Numbered from the stretch's first letter, positions 1-6,259 are shown. The stretch: DNA of 6,983 bases from Accumulibacter sp031732815 (GCF_031732815.1 NZ_JAVMKF010000071.1:1-6983), one strand, 5' to 3'. Notes: generated by a model from the sequence alone, not told the origin. A program made the numbers and translations.

Positions 1-113
1 TCGGCCTTTGCAGACATCCGGGCAGCTTCGAATGAGTGGCTGTTATCTCGCGGTCAGCGGCACTTGGCGCCGATTTGGTGAAGAAAGCCTGCGTTGATCT
101 CCCGTGTAGGGCA

Positions 114-160
114 GCCTTTCATAAACGTAATTTCCAGGTCAGCATCCTGTTGGTACCGCG
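114..160 (+). promoter_or_regulatory. Probable metal-responsive promoter/operator of the CzcE-like gene
   Basis: Seen: GTAAT at 127, GTCAG at 138 and GTTGG at 149 are spaced exactly 11 bp apart. The block 127-153 matches 2967-2993 upstream of the cusF-like gene at 22 of 27 positions without gaps. The left half of the inverted repeat found at the other site (ATTAC) is degenerate here (TTTCA around 117-121), so the symmetry is weaker. The block ends about 80 bp before the chosen start at 232. Known: OmpR/PhoB-type regulators bind direct repeats with about 11-bp period. Inferred: this is a target of the response regulator encoded at 2203-2880. No clear -35/-10 pair is visible, as is usual for activator-dependent promoters. 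Confidence 0.6.
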
Positions 161-219
161 CTCCTAACATGGCTCCGCGCTCGAACGAAAAAGGTTCGCC
201 GCGATTAACCGACACCATG

Positions 220-225
220 AAGGAG
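220..225 (+). promoter_or_regulatory. Ribosome binding site that decides the start of the CzcE-like gene
   Basis: AAGGAG lies 6 nt before the ATG at 232 and only 3 nt before the adjacent ATG at 229. The spacing favours 232, giving a protein that begins MKSKLSR, a normal signal-peptide start. The in-frame ATG at 217 overlaps the binding site itself and is unlikely to be used. Confidence 0.65.
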
Positions 226-231
226 TGCATG

Positions 232-621
232 ATGAAATCGAAACTTTCCCGACTCGCCGTCACGCTGGCCCTCGCATTGGCTTCCGGTAGTGCTGCCTAT
301 GCTCACGAGGAGAATTCCGAGGCCATGACCGGTCACTGGTTGAGCCACGTTGCGGAGGGCAAGGGGACGCCGACGGCCAACCAGCTGGCGCCGTACGGCT
401 ATCCTGCCGCCAGGAGCGCCGATCGGGAGATCAACGTGCCTGACGGAGGGCACCTGAATGTCACCCGTCTTGAAACGGCGAGGATTACCGTCGGCGGGAA
501 GTCCATTGTCTGGACCTTCGATACCCTTGGCACGAAGTCATTTCCGCTTTCCACGATTCTCCCGGGCACCGGTGGAACCATCGTTTACGTGGCTGAAAAC
601 CCTATGTATTCCGGCGGGTGA
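232..621 (+). CDS. CzcE-family periplasmic metal-binding protein
   Basis: 129 residues. Residues 1-24 form a signal peptide (basic MKSKLSR, hydrophobic LAVTLALALA, cleavage after AYA), so the mature protein is periplasmic and starts HEENSE. The core from about residue 53 (APYGYPAARSADREI), through the N-V-T stretch at 76-78 and WTFDT at 94-98, to the C-terminal VYVAENPMYSGG resembles the CzcE/CopE family of small secreted heavy-metal proteins. Cupriavidus CzcE is a known periplasmic copper-binding dimer. Met32, His35 and His39, between signal and core, are possible extra ligands. The start is set by AAGGAG at 220-225; the frame is open back to a TTG at 94 but that would run through the promoter block. 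The gene stands alone, converging on the sensor kinase, and shares a promoter element with the cus operon, suggesting co-regulation. By eye this region is less GC-rich than the cus operon. Family assignment is from remembered sequence pattern; the symbol is left empty because CzcE-like proteins outside Czc clusters carry no settled name. Confidence 0.8.
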   Translation: MKSKLSRLAVTLALALASGSAAYAHEENSEAMTGHWLSHVAEGKGTPTANQLAPYGYPAARSADREINVPDGGHLNVTRLETARITVGGKSIVWTFDTLGTKSFPLSTILPGTGGTIVYVAENPMYSGG

Positions 622-662
622 TCGCTCATCCGCATTGTTGTAGCGGCCCGTGCATCGGGAAA

Positions 663-681
663 CGCCCTCTTCCGGAGGGCG
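663..681. terminator. GC-rich hairpin between convergent genes, possible bidirectional terminator
   Basis: CGCCCTC at 663-669 pairs perfectly with GAGGGCG at 675-681, with a possible T-G wobble closing a 3-nt loop. On the + strand a short TTTT run (688-691) follows 6 nt after the stem; on the minus strand only a TTTCC follows. The position, 41 nt after the CzcE-like stop and about 90 nt after the kinase stop, is right for a shared terminator, but the U-tracts are short and displaced, so it may be a weak or Rho-assisted one. A smaller CCCG-N5-CGGG hairpin lies at 647-659. Otherwise I see nothing in 622-769. Confidence 0.45.
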
Positions 682-769
682 CGCCCATTTTCTCCCCCAT
701 GCAGCAGGCCTCGTAAATGAGCCATGAGACTGGTTACGGCGACAGGCCCATTGATCGGGCATATCCAGT

Positions 770-2203
770 TCACTGGGGGCGGGATGCTGTGTTGGCCGTG
801 TCCGGAAACGACATCGTGAAGCGGGTGGTGCCGTTGTTCGAATCGACCTCGACGGTGCCTGCATGTGCGACAACGATGGACTTGGCGATCGCGAGTCCCA
901 GCCCGGAATTTTCGGTGGTGCGGTGTCGCGAACCGTCAACGCGATAGAAGCGGTCGAACAGGCGCGGCAAATGTTCGCGAGGGATGTCGTTGCCGGTGTT
1001 CTCGACCGATACCAGCGTCCTGCCGTTGCCGCCGCTTTCGATCCGGACGTTCACCCTGCCGCCCTCCGGCGTATGTCGGAGGGCGTTCGACAGCAGGTTT
1101 CCGACGGCACGGCGCAGCATCAGCCGGTCGCCAAGGGTTCGCCCCCTTCCCTCAAGCGACAGGGCGATCGATTTCTCCTCGGCCAGGACATTGTAGAAGT
1201 CCAGCAGATTGCCGATTTCCTCGGCGAGATCGATGTTCTCCCGATTCGGAATGATCTGTCCGTTGTCGGATTTCGCCAGGAAAAGCATGTCCGAGATCGT
1301 TCGCGACAAGCGCTCGAATTCTTCGGCATTGGATTCGAGGACGACTCGATAATCCTCTGCCGTCCTCGCCTTGGAGAGCGTCACCTGGGTTTGCGTCAGC
1401 AGATTGCTGACCGGCGTCCTCAACTCGTGCGCCAGGTCCGACGAAAAGTTGGATAGCCGCTGAAAGGATTCCTCCAGGCGCGAGAGCATTCCGTTCAAGG
1501 TGGCGGCGAGATCGGCCAGCTCGTGCGGAATCGACTCCACCGGGAGGCGGGTATAGAGGCGATTGGCCGTGATCTCGTCCGCCCGGCGTTTGATCGCCTT
1601 CAGCGGGGACAGCCCGCGCCGGACGGCAAACCAGCCGAGGAGCCCCATGGCCACGGTTGCAGCCCCAATGAACGTCCACAACGACTGCCGGAACGAATGC
1701 ATGAAGTGCTCGTGATGGACGATGTCGACGGCAATCGCCAGCGTGTGCGCAGGCGATGCGACACGGTCCGCGCCCGCCCTTCGCTCGGGGATCTGCATGG
1801 CGACGCCGCGCCATGACCGGCCGTCCGGGTCCGTCCATTTCGTCGGCACTTGCGGGGCCGTGGCACCGGTTGCGGACGGAAGACGATCGGGAAAGGCCAG
1901 GGGCGCGTTGGCATAGATCGCCATCCCGCTTTCGTCATGCACCGCAACTGCCAGTCCGGGATGTCCGCTGAAGGCTGCGCCCAGGCGGTCGGCAAGCGGT
2001 ACCCCGGGGCGATCGTGCGGCTGGCCTTCCAGAATCTGCCGGGCCACCGCCGTTTTTTCCTTCAACACTTCCATGTCCTGCTCCTCGAAGTGGCGTTCGA
2101 CGGCGTGGCCGATCACCAGGCCGAGCAGGAAAAGCACGCAGGCCGAGGCCAGCGCGAACAGCAGGGTCAGGCGAAGCGTCAGGGACGGGCTGCGCGACAG
2201 CAT
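770..2203 (-). CDS. cusS: Heavy-metal sensor histidine kinase, CusS/CopS type
   Basis: 477 residues, the normal size for heavy-metal sensor kinases. Order: short cytoplasmic N-terminus; membrane segment about 11-32; periplasmic sensor about 36-172; second membrane segment about 173-194; HAMP about 195-248; dimerisation/phosphoacceptor helix with SSDLAHELRTP, His259 being the phosphorylated residue; ATPase domain with the N box LLSNALRHTPEGG (Asn373), a G1-like VENTGNDIP (400-408), the FDRFYRVD block (416-423) and G2 SGLGLAIAKS (433-442). The periplasmic part ends in HHEHFMH (163-169), a likely metal-ligand cluster. The start ATG at 2203 overlaps the regulator stop as TGATG, indicating translational coupling; the frame stays open upstream into the regulator gene but that extension lacks any family resemblance. 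Known role: autophosphorylates on periplasmic Cu/Ag and transfers phosphate to the partner regulator. CusS, CopS and CzcS are close relatives; the adjoining Cus operon favours Cu/Ag. Confidence 0.93.
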   Translation of the reverse strand: MLSRSPSLTLRLTLLFALASACVLFLLGLVIGHAVERHFEEQDMEVLKEKTAVARQILEGQPHDRPGVPLADRLGAAFSGHPGLAVAVHDESGMAIYANAPLAFPDRLPSATGATAPQVPTKWTDPDGRSWRGVAMQIPERRAGADRVASPAHTLAIAVDIVHHEHFMHSFRQSLWTFIGAATVAMGLLGWFAVRRGLSPLKAIKRRADEITANRLYTRLPVESIPHELADLAATLNGMLSRLEESFQRLSNFSSDLAHELRTPVSNLLTQTQVTLSKARTAEDYRVVLESNAEEFERLSRTISDMLFLAKSDNGQIIPNRENIDLAEEIGNLLDFYNVLAEEKSIALSLEGRGRTLGDRLMLRRAVGNLLSNALRHTPEGGRVNVRIESGGNGRTLVSVENTGNDIPREHLPRLFDRFYRVDGSRHRTTENSGLGLAIAKSIVVAHAGTVEVDSNNGTTRFTMSFPDTANTASRPQ

Positions 2204-2880
2204 CAATCGGCGGCCTCCAGGACATAGCCCATGCCGCGCACCGTGCGGATCAGCTTGAGTTCGAAGCCGTCGTCGATCTTGACGCGCAGGCGCTTGATCG
2301 CCACCTCGATGACATTCGTGTCGCTGTCGAAATTCATGTCCCAGACCTGCGAAGCGATCAGTGAGCGCGGCAGGACTTCGCCTTGGCGGCGCAAAAGCAA
2401 TTCCAGCAAGGCGAACTCCTTGGCCGTCAGGTCGATGCGCTTGCCGGCCCGATTGACGCGCCGGCGCAGCAGGTCGAGTTCGAGGTCGGCGGCACGCAGG
2501 CACTCGGACTCCTTCGCCTTTCCGCCGCGCCGCAGCAGCGTCCGGACCCGGGCCAGAAGTTCGGAGAAGGCGAACGGCTTGACCAGATAATCGTCGGCGC
2601 CAAGCTCCAGCCCGCGCACCCGGTCATCCACCTCGTCGCGTGCGGTCAGGAACAGCACGGGCACCTCCCTGCCGGCAGCGCGGATGGCGCGCAGCACTTC
2701 CCAGCCATCCATGCCGGGCAGCATCACGTCGAGAACGATCACGTCGTGGCTGTCGGTCAGCGCGCAGTGCAGGCCGTCCCGGCCGTCGCGCATCAGGTCG
2801 ACGACGAAGCCGGCCTCGACCAGGCCTTGTTTGAGGTAATCGCCCGTCTTCGGCTCATCCTCGACCACGAGAATTTTCAT
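2203..2880 (-). CDS. cusR: OmpR/PhoB-family response regulator, CusR/CopR type
   Basis: 225 residues. Receiver domain about 1-115: acidic pocket E7-D8, phosphoacceptor Asp51 in VLDVMLPGMDGWE, switch Thr79 in FLTARD and Lys101 in DYLVKPFAFSE. Winged-helix DNA-binding domain about 126-221, with LTAKEFALLELLLRR, the recognition-helix block SDTNVIEVAIKRLRVKID and the closing wing RTVRGMGYVLE. All key residues are intact. A GGAGA (complement of 2891-2895) lies 10 nt upstream of the start. First gene of a two-gene operon with the kinase, transcribed divergently from the efflux genes. Inferred role: when phosphorylated, activates the efflux operon and the CzcE-like gene through the related elements at 2954-2999 and 114-160. 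CopR and CzcR are very close relatives and cannot be told apart reliably from this sequence alone. Confidence 0.93.
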   Translation of the reverse strand: MKILVVEDEPKTGDYLKQGLVEAGFVVDLMRDGRDGLHCALTDSHDVIVLDVMLPGMDGWEVLRAIRAAGREVPVLFLTARDEVDDRVRGLELGADDYLVKPFAFSELLARVRTLLRRGGKAKESECLRAADLELDLLRRRVNRAGKRIDLTAKEFALLELLLRRQGEVLPRSLIASQVWDMNFDSDTNVIEVAIKRLRVKIDDGFELKLIRTVRGMGYVLEAAD

Positions 2881-2953
2881 TCGTTACCTATCTCCATGAC
2901 TTGCCTCCAATCCTGCCCTGCCATTCTGCCTCCGGCCGGCAGTGCAGGTTCGA

Positions 2954-2999
2954 AGATTACGGAAATGTAATCTCCGGGTCAGCTTCCGGTAGGGTGCCG
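2954..2999 (+). promoter_or_regulatory. Probable CusR/CopR operator and promoter of the efflux operon
   Basis: AGATTAC (2954-2960) and GTAATCT (2967-2973) form a perfect 7-bp inverted repeat with a 6-bp spacer. Continuing rightwards, GTAAT (2967), GTCAG (2978) and GTAGG (2989) are phased at 11 bp, and TAGGGT (2990-2995) could act as a poor -10 element. The block lies about 85-130 bp before the cusF-like start and about 75-120 bp from the regulator start. The minus-strand continuation of the inverted repeat lacks GTCAG-like phased repeats, so the element appears to face the efflux genes. TTAC-N-GTAA palindromes are typical targets of CusR/CopR/CzcR regulators; the assignment here is inference. 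The rest of the 203-bp intergenic region shows no further structure I can support. Confidence 0.7.
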
Positions 3000-3083
3000 T
3001 CGGTCAGACTTCCACTCGCATTCCGGCCATTTCGGATCGTTGCCGGCCATCCGCCATACGAAACTTGCTTACGGAGACTGAAC

Positions 3084-3446
3084 ATGAATAAGCGCCTTTC
3101 CTTCCGCACCCACCTCCTCGTCGCAGGCCTCTTCGCCGCCGGCATCGGCATGCCGATGGCCGCCTTGGCCAGCACCGGGCATGACCACGGCCACGGGCAC
3201 GGCCAGGCGCATGCTCCGTCGGCGAAAACCATGGCCGACGGCATGGTCAAAAAGGTGGACCGGCAGGCCGGGCGCGTCACGATTTCGCACGGCCCGCTGC
3301 CCAACGGCATGCCGGCGATGACGATGGTGTTCAAGCCGCTGGACGCCGAATGGCTGGGCAAACTGCGGGAGGGCGAAAAGATCCGCTTCACCGCCGAAGA
3401 CCGCCAGGGCGTGATGACGCTGACGCAGTTCGAAACGATCAAGTAA
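3084..3446 (+). CDS. cusF: CusF-like periplasmic Cu(I)/Ag(I)-binding protein with Met replacing the site Trp
   Basis: 120 residues. Signal peptide about 1-29 (MNKRLSFR, hydrophobic LLVAGLFAAGIG, cleavage after ALA). The mature N-terminus is His-rich (His33, 35, 37, 39 and 43), then a small OB-fold CusF domain from about 50 to 120. Ligand region: VTISHGPLPNGMPAMTMVF, giving His69, Met79 and Met81, which correspond to His36, Met47 and Met49 of E. coli CusF. The position of E. coli Trp44 is Met76 here. GGAG at 3073-3076, 7 nt before ATG, sets the start. First gene of the efflux operon (E. coli order is CFBA; here FCBA), 52 nt before the outer-membrane factor gene with a hairpin between. Family role: carries Cu(I)/Ag(I) in the periplasm and hands it to the CusB adaptor. 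The domain is clear; a functional effect of Met76 is inference. Confidence 0.9.
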   Translation: MNKRLSFRTHLLVAGLFAAGIGMPMAALASTGHDHGHGHGQAHAPSAKTMADGMVKKVDRQAGRVTISHGPLPNGMPAMTMVFKPLDAEWLGKLREGEKIRFTAEDRQGVMTLTQFETIK

Positions 3447-3453
3447 CAAGGAT

Positions 3454-3477
3454 GGCCGGAAGGCATTTCCTCCGGCC
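3454..3477 (+). other. Intercistronic hairpin between cusF-like and cusC-like genes
   Basis: GGCCGGA (3454-3460) pairs with TCCGGCC (3471-3477), and GG (3462-3463) with CC (3469-3470), leaving one bulged A and loop CATTT. There is no T-run after it, so it does not look like a Rho-independent terminator. It begins 7 nt after the cusF-like stop and ends about 10 nt before the ribosome binding site (AAGG near 3488-3491) of the next gene. It could protect the upstream message and let the small chaperone be made in excess of the pump; this role is inference. Confidence 0.5.
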
Positions 3478-3498
3478 ACGTCGAGGGAAGGTAGAACC

Positions 3499-4767
3499 AT
3501 GAGCCGCTTTCGCAGCAGCCTGATCGTCATCCTTGTCGCCGGTGCCTGGAGCTTCACGGCTTCCGCCGGCGAGGCGGTTCCGGGAGGAACGCTCGAATCC
3601 CTGCTCGCCTATGCCCGCGACCGCAACCCGGAAATCGCGGCCATGCGCTTCGAGGCCGATGCCGCCGGCGAACGGGTCGTTCCCGCCGGCGCCCTGCCGG
3701 ACCCGAAGTTCCGCACCGAATTCCGCGACATCACGCGCATGGGCGAACAGAAGGCGACGCTGGCGCCGAGCCAGGTCGGCAGCACCAAGTACCTGCTGAT
3801 GCAAGACATTCCCTGGTACGGCAAACGCGACCTCAAGCGCGAAATCGCCGAGCAGGAAGCGGAAGGCGCACGCGGCCGCGCGCAGGGGGCGTGGAGCGAA
3901 GTTGCCGCACGCATCAAGACGACCTACGCACAGCTTTTCTACGTGCAGCGGGATGCGGCGCTGACGCAGGAAATCCTGGACCTGATGGTGCGCGTGGAAA
4001 AAGTTGCCCAGGTGCGCTATGCCGGCGGCCTCGCCGCGCAGCAGGACGTCATCCGCGCACAGGTGGAACAGACGGCCATGCGCAACGAACTGCTGGCCCT
4101 CGAAAACGAACGCCACCACCTGCGGGGGCGCATGAACGCCTTGCTGGCGCGACCGGCCGGAGCCCCGCTGGCCGACCCCGCGGCGGCCCGTCCGCTGCCG
4201 GCGCCGGCGCGACTCGACCAGGCAACGCTGGAGGATCGTCTGCAGGCGAAGAACCCGCAGCTCTTCGCCGACGATGCGCGCATCCGGGCCGCGGAAAAGG
4301 GGCGCGATCTCACCTACCGGAACCGCTACCCCGACTTTACCGTCGGCGTCTCGCCGATCCAGTACCAGAGTTCGGTCAAGGAGTGGGAGTTGATGGTGGA
4401 AATGAACATCCCGCTGCAATGGTCGTCGCGACGGGCGCAGGAGCGCGAATCGGAAGCCATGCTTGCCGCCGCCCGCGCACGCAAGGATGCGACGACCTGG
4501 CAACTGCTAGCCGAGCTGTACGAGAACCTCGGCAGCCTGGAAACCGCGCGGCGCAGCGAACTGCTGGCCAGCAACCAGCTGCTGCCGCAGGCGGAGACGG
4601 CGTTCCGCGCCGCGCTCGCCGGCTACGAGAACGGCAAGGTCGACTTCGCCACGCTGCTCGAAGCGCAGCGCCAGATCCGTCAGGCCAAGCGCAGCCAGCT
4701 GAAGGCACAGACGGAGGCGCAAATGCGTCTGGCCGACATCGAACGACTGTTGGGAGAAGAACTATGA
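3499..4767 (+). CDS. cusC: TolC-family outer-membrane factor of the Cu/Ag efflux pump
   Basis: 422 residues, close to CzcC/CusC length. Signal peptide about 1-23 (SSLIVILVAGAWSF, cleavage after ASA). Two TolC-type repeats follow: the first begins TLESLLAYARDRNPEIAAMR (about 31-50) and contains QDIPWYGKRDLKREIAEQE, the typical i-P-w-G-K-R strand-to-helix block of metal efflux factors; the second begins LEDRLQAKNPQLFADDARI and contains NIPLQWSSRRAQERESEA. Long Ala/Gln/Glu-rich helices (about 112-210 and 310-415) are the periplasmic coiled-coil barrel. There is no lipobox Cys, unlike E. coli CusC, so it is likely not lipidated. AAGG at 3488-3491, 7 nt before ATG, supports the start. The stop overlaps the start of the next gene as ATGA (4764-4767), indicating translational coupling. 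Trimeric channel through the outer membrane, docking with CusB/CusA. Could equally be labelled CzcC-like; neighbours favour Cus. Confidence 0.9.
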   Translation: MSRFRSSLIVILVAGAWSFTASAGEAVPGGTLESLLAYARDRNPEIAAMRFEADAAGERVVPAGALPDPKFRTEFRDITRMGEQKATLAPSQVGSTKYLLMQDIPWYGKRDLKREIAEQEAEGARGRAQGAWSEVAARIKTTYAQLFYVQRDAALTQEILDLMVRVEKVAQVRYAGGLAAQQDVIRAQVEQTAMRNELLALENERHHLRGRMNALLARPAGAPLADPAAARPLPAPARLDQATLEDRLQAKNPQLFADDARIRAAEKGRDLTYRNRYPDFTVGVSPIQYQSSVKEWELMVEMNIPLQWSSRRAQERESEAMLAAARARKDATTWQLLAELYENLGSLETARRSELLASNQLLPQAETAFRAALAGYENGKVDFATLLEAQRQIRQAKRSQLKAQTEAQMRLADIERLLGEEL

Positions 4768-6259
4768 CGCAGGNNNNNNNNNNNNNNNNNNNNNNNNNNN
4801 NNNNNNNNNNNNNNNNNNNNNNNNNNNNNNNNNNNNNNNNNNNNNNNNNNNNNNNNNNNNNNNNNNNNNNNNNGACACCTCGCCGGTGCCGAAGAAGGAC
4901 CCGATGGGCATGGACTACATTCCGGTCTACGAAGGCGGCGAGGATGCCGACGAAGTGGGCCCTGCCGGATCGGTCAAGATCAGCACCCAGAAGGTGCAGA
5001 AGCTCGGCGTCAAGAGCGAGCCGGCCCAGCTGCGCGTGCTGTCGCGCACGGTGCGCGCGGCCGGCCGGATCGAGCCGGACGAGCGTCGACTCTTTGCCAT
5101 CTCGCCGAAGTTCGAAGGCTACGTAGAACGCCTGCACGTCGCCGTCACCGGCCAGCCGGTCGGCCGGGGACAGCCGCTGTTCGAGGTCTATAGCCCGGAG
5201 CTGGTGTCGGCCCAGCGCGAATACGCCATCGCCACCGAGGGACTGGCTTCGCTCCAGTCTGCCGGCGGCACCGCCGAGTCCGGCATGCGGCAACTGGCCG
5301 AGTCGGCGCAGCGCCGGCTGCGCAACTGGGACATCTCCGACGGCCAGCTGAAGGCGCTCGCCAGCAGCGGCGAAGCGAAGCGGACCCTGACCTTCCATTC
5401 GCCGGTTGCCGGCATCGTCACCGAGAAGAAGGCCGTGCAGGGAATGCGCTTCATGCCCGGCGAAGCGCTCTACCAGATCGCCGACCTGTCGTCGGTGTGG
5501 GTCATCGCCGACGTCTTCGAACAGGACATCGGACAGGTCCGGAACGGGACGAAGGCCAGCGTGCGCATCAACGCCTATCCCGAGCGCAGCTTCGAGGGCC
5601 GGGTGACCTACGTTTACCCGACGCTGAGCGCGGCGACGCGGACGGTGCCGGTGCGCATCGAGCTGGCCAACCCCGACGGGCTGCTGAAACCGGCGATGTT
5701 CGCCCAGGTCGAGGTGGCGACCGGCGAGCCGAAGCCGGTGCTGACCGTTCCCGCTTCCGCCGTCATCGACAGCGGCACGCGCCGCGTCGTTCTCGTCCGC
5801 CGCGGCGAGGGCGTCTTCTTCCCGCACGAGGTGAAGCTGGGCGGGCGCAGCGATACGCATGTGGAAGTTCTCGAAGGAATCGCCGAGGGCGACGAGGTCG
5901 TCGTCGCCGCCAATTTCCTGATCGACGCCGAGAGCAACCTGAAGGCGGCGTTGGGCGGCCTCGGCCATGCCGGCCACGGTGCGGCGCCGGCCGAGGCCAC
6001 GACAAAGGCGGTCGGCCACCAGGCGGAAGGTGCAGTGGACAGCATCGACGAAAAAGCCGGCACGCTGATGCTCGCGCACGGCCCGGTGCCCAGCCTGAAA
6101 TGGCCGGCGATGACGATGGAGTTCAAGGCGGCGAATCCGGCGCTGTTGCAGGGGCTGAAGCCCGGCACCGCGATCGGCTTCGAGTTCGTCGAGCGCCAGC
6201 CGGGCGAGTGGGTGGTGACGAAGATCACGCCGCAGGCGGCACCCGCACACAAGCACTAA
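4764..6259 (+). CDS. cusB: CusB-like periplasmic adaptor fused to a C-terminal CusF domain (interrupted by assembly gap)
   Basis: Membrane-fusion protein linking the RND pump to the outer-membrane channel. The ATG at 4764 overlaps the previous stop (ATGA) and begins MTQ; the sequence then enters a 100-N gap, so the signal or membrane anchor is not visible. After the gap 461 residues remain. They open with DTSPVPKKDPMGMDYIPVYE, the end of the heavy-metal-binding motif of CusB N-termini; the Met-x-Met codons are at 4904-4906 and 4910-4912. Next come beta-barrel/lipoyl segments (FEGYVERLHVAVTGQPVGRG and FHSPVAGIVTEKKAVQGMRF) flanking a helical hairpin (about 5200-5370), then the barrel and membrane-proximal domains to GDEVVVAANFLIDAESNL. 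A His/Gly/Ala linker (GLGHAGHGAAPAEA) leads to a CusF domain (about 6026-6226) with His (6077-6079), Trp (6101-6103), Met (6110-6112) and Met (6116-6118), all four canonical ligands. GTG at 4886 is not a real start. Such adaptor-CusF fusions are known in other proteobacteria. Confidence 0.9.
4774..4873. other. Assembly gap (100 N) inside the adaptor gene
   Basis: Exactly 100 undetermined bases, the common placeholder for a gap of unknown length. The adaptor reading frame entered from ATG 4764 does not match the frame that resumes at 4874: ten known bases precede the gap, so the true missing length should be 2 modulo 3, whereas 100 is 1 modulo 3. The missing part should encode the signal/membrane segment, a linker and the first half of the metal-binding motif. 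Confidence 0.97.

Noticed and set aside
1..81. Open + frame entering from the left edge and ending at TGA 79-81 (about 26 residues, ...WLLSRGQRHLAPIW), possibly the tail of an upstream gene.
   Set aside because: Too short to recognise; a second + frame is also open over much of this stretch, so no coding evidence separates them.
94..231. Upstream TTG extension of the CzcE-like protein.
   Set aside because: It would bury the signal peptide inside the protein and run through the promoter block; a good ribosome site points to ATG 232.
2204..2503. N-terminal extension of the kinase frame up to 2503.
   Set aside because: It lies wholly within the response-regulator gene in another frame, is Arg/Pro-rich low-complexity translation, and the TGATG overlap gives a standard start at 2203.
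3439..4503. 354-residue minus-strand open frame opposite the outer-membrane factor gene.
   Set aside because: Antisense shadow of a well-supported TolC-family gene; no recognisable motifs.
4886..4888. GTG as the start codon of the adaptor.
   Set aside because: It falls inside the conserved metal-binding motif and exists as a start only because of the gap; the coupled ATG at 4764 is the real start.
3891..5126. Plus-strand 411-residue frame crossing the gap.
   Set aside because: Out of frame with both cusC and cusB, Arg/Gly/Pro-rich, and joined only through unknown bases.
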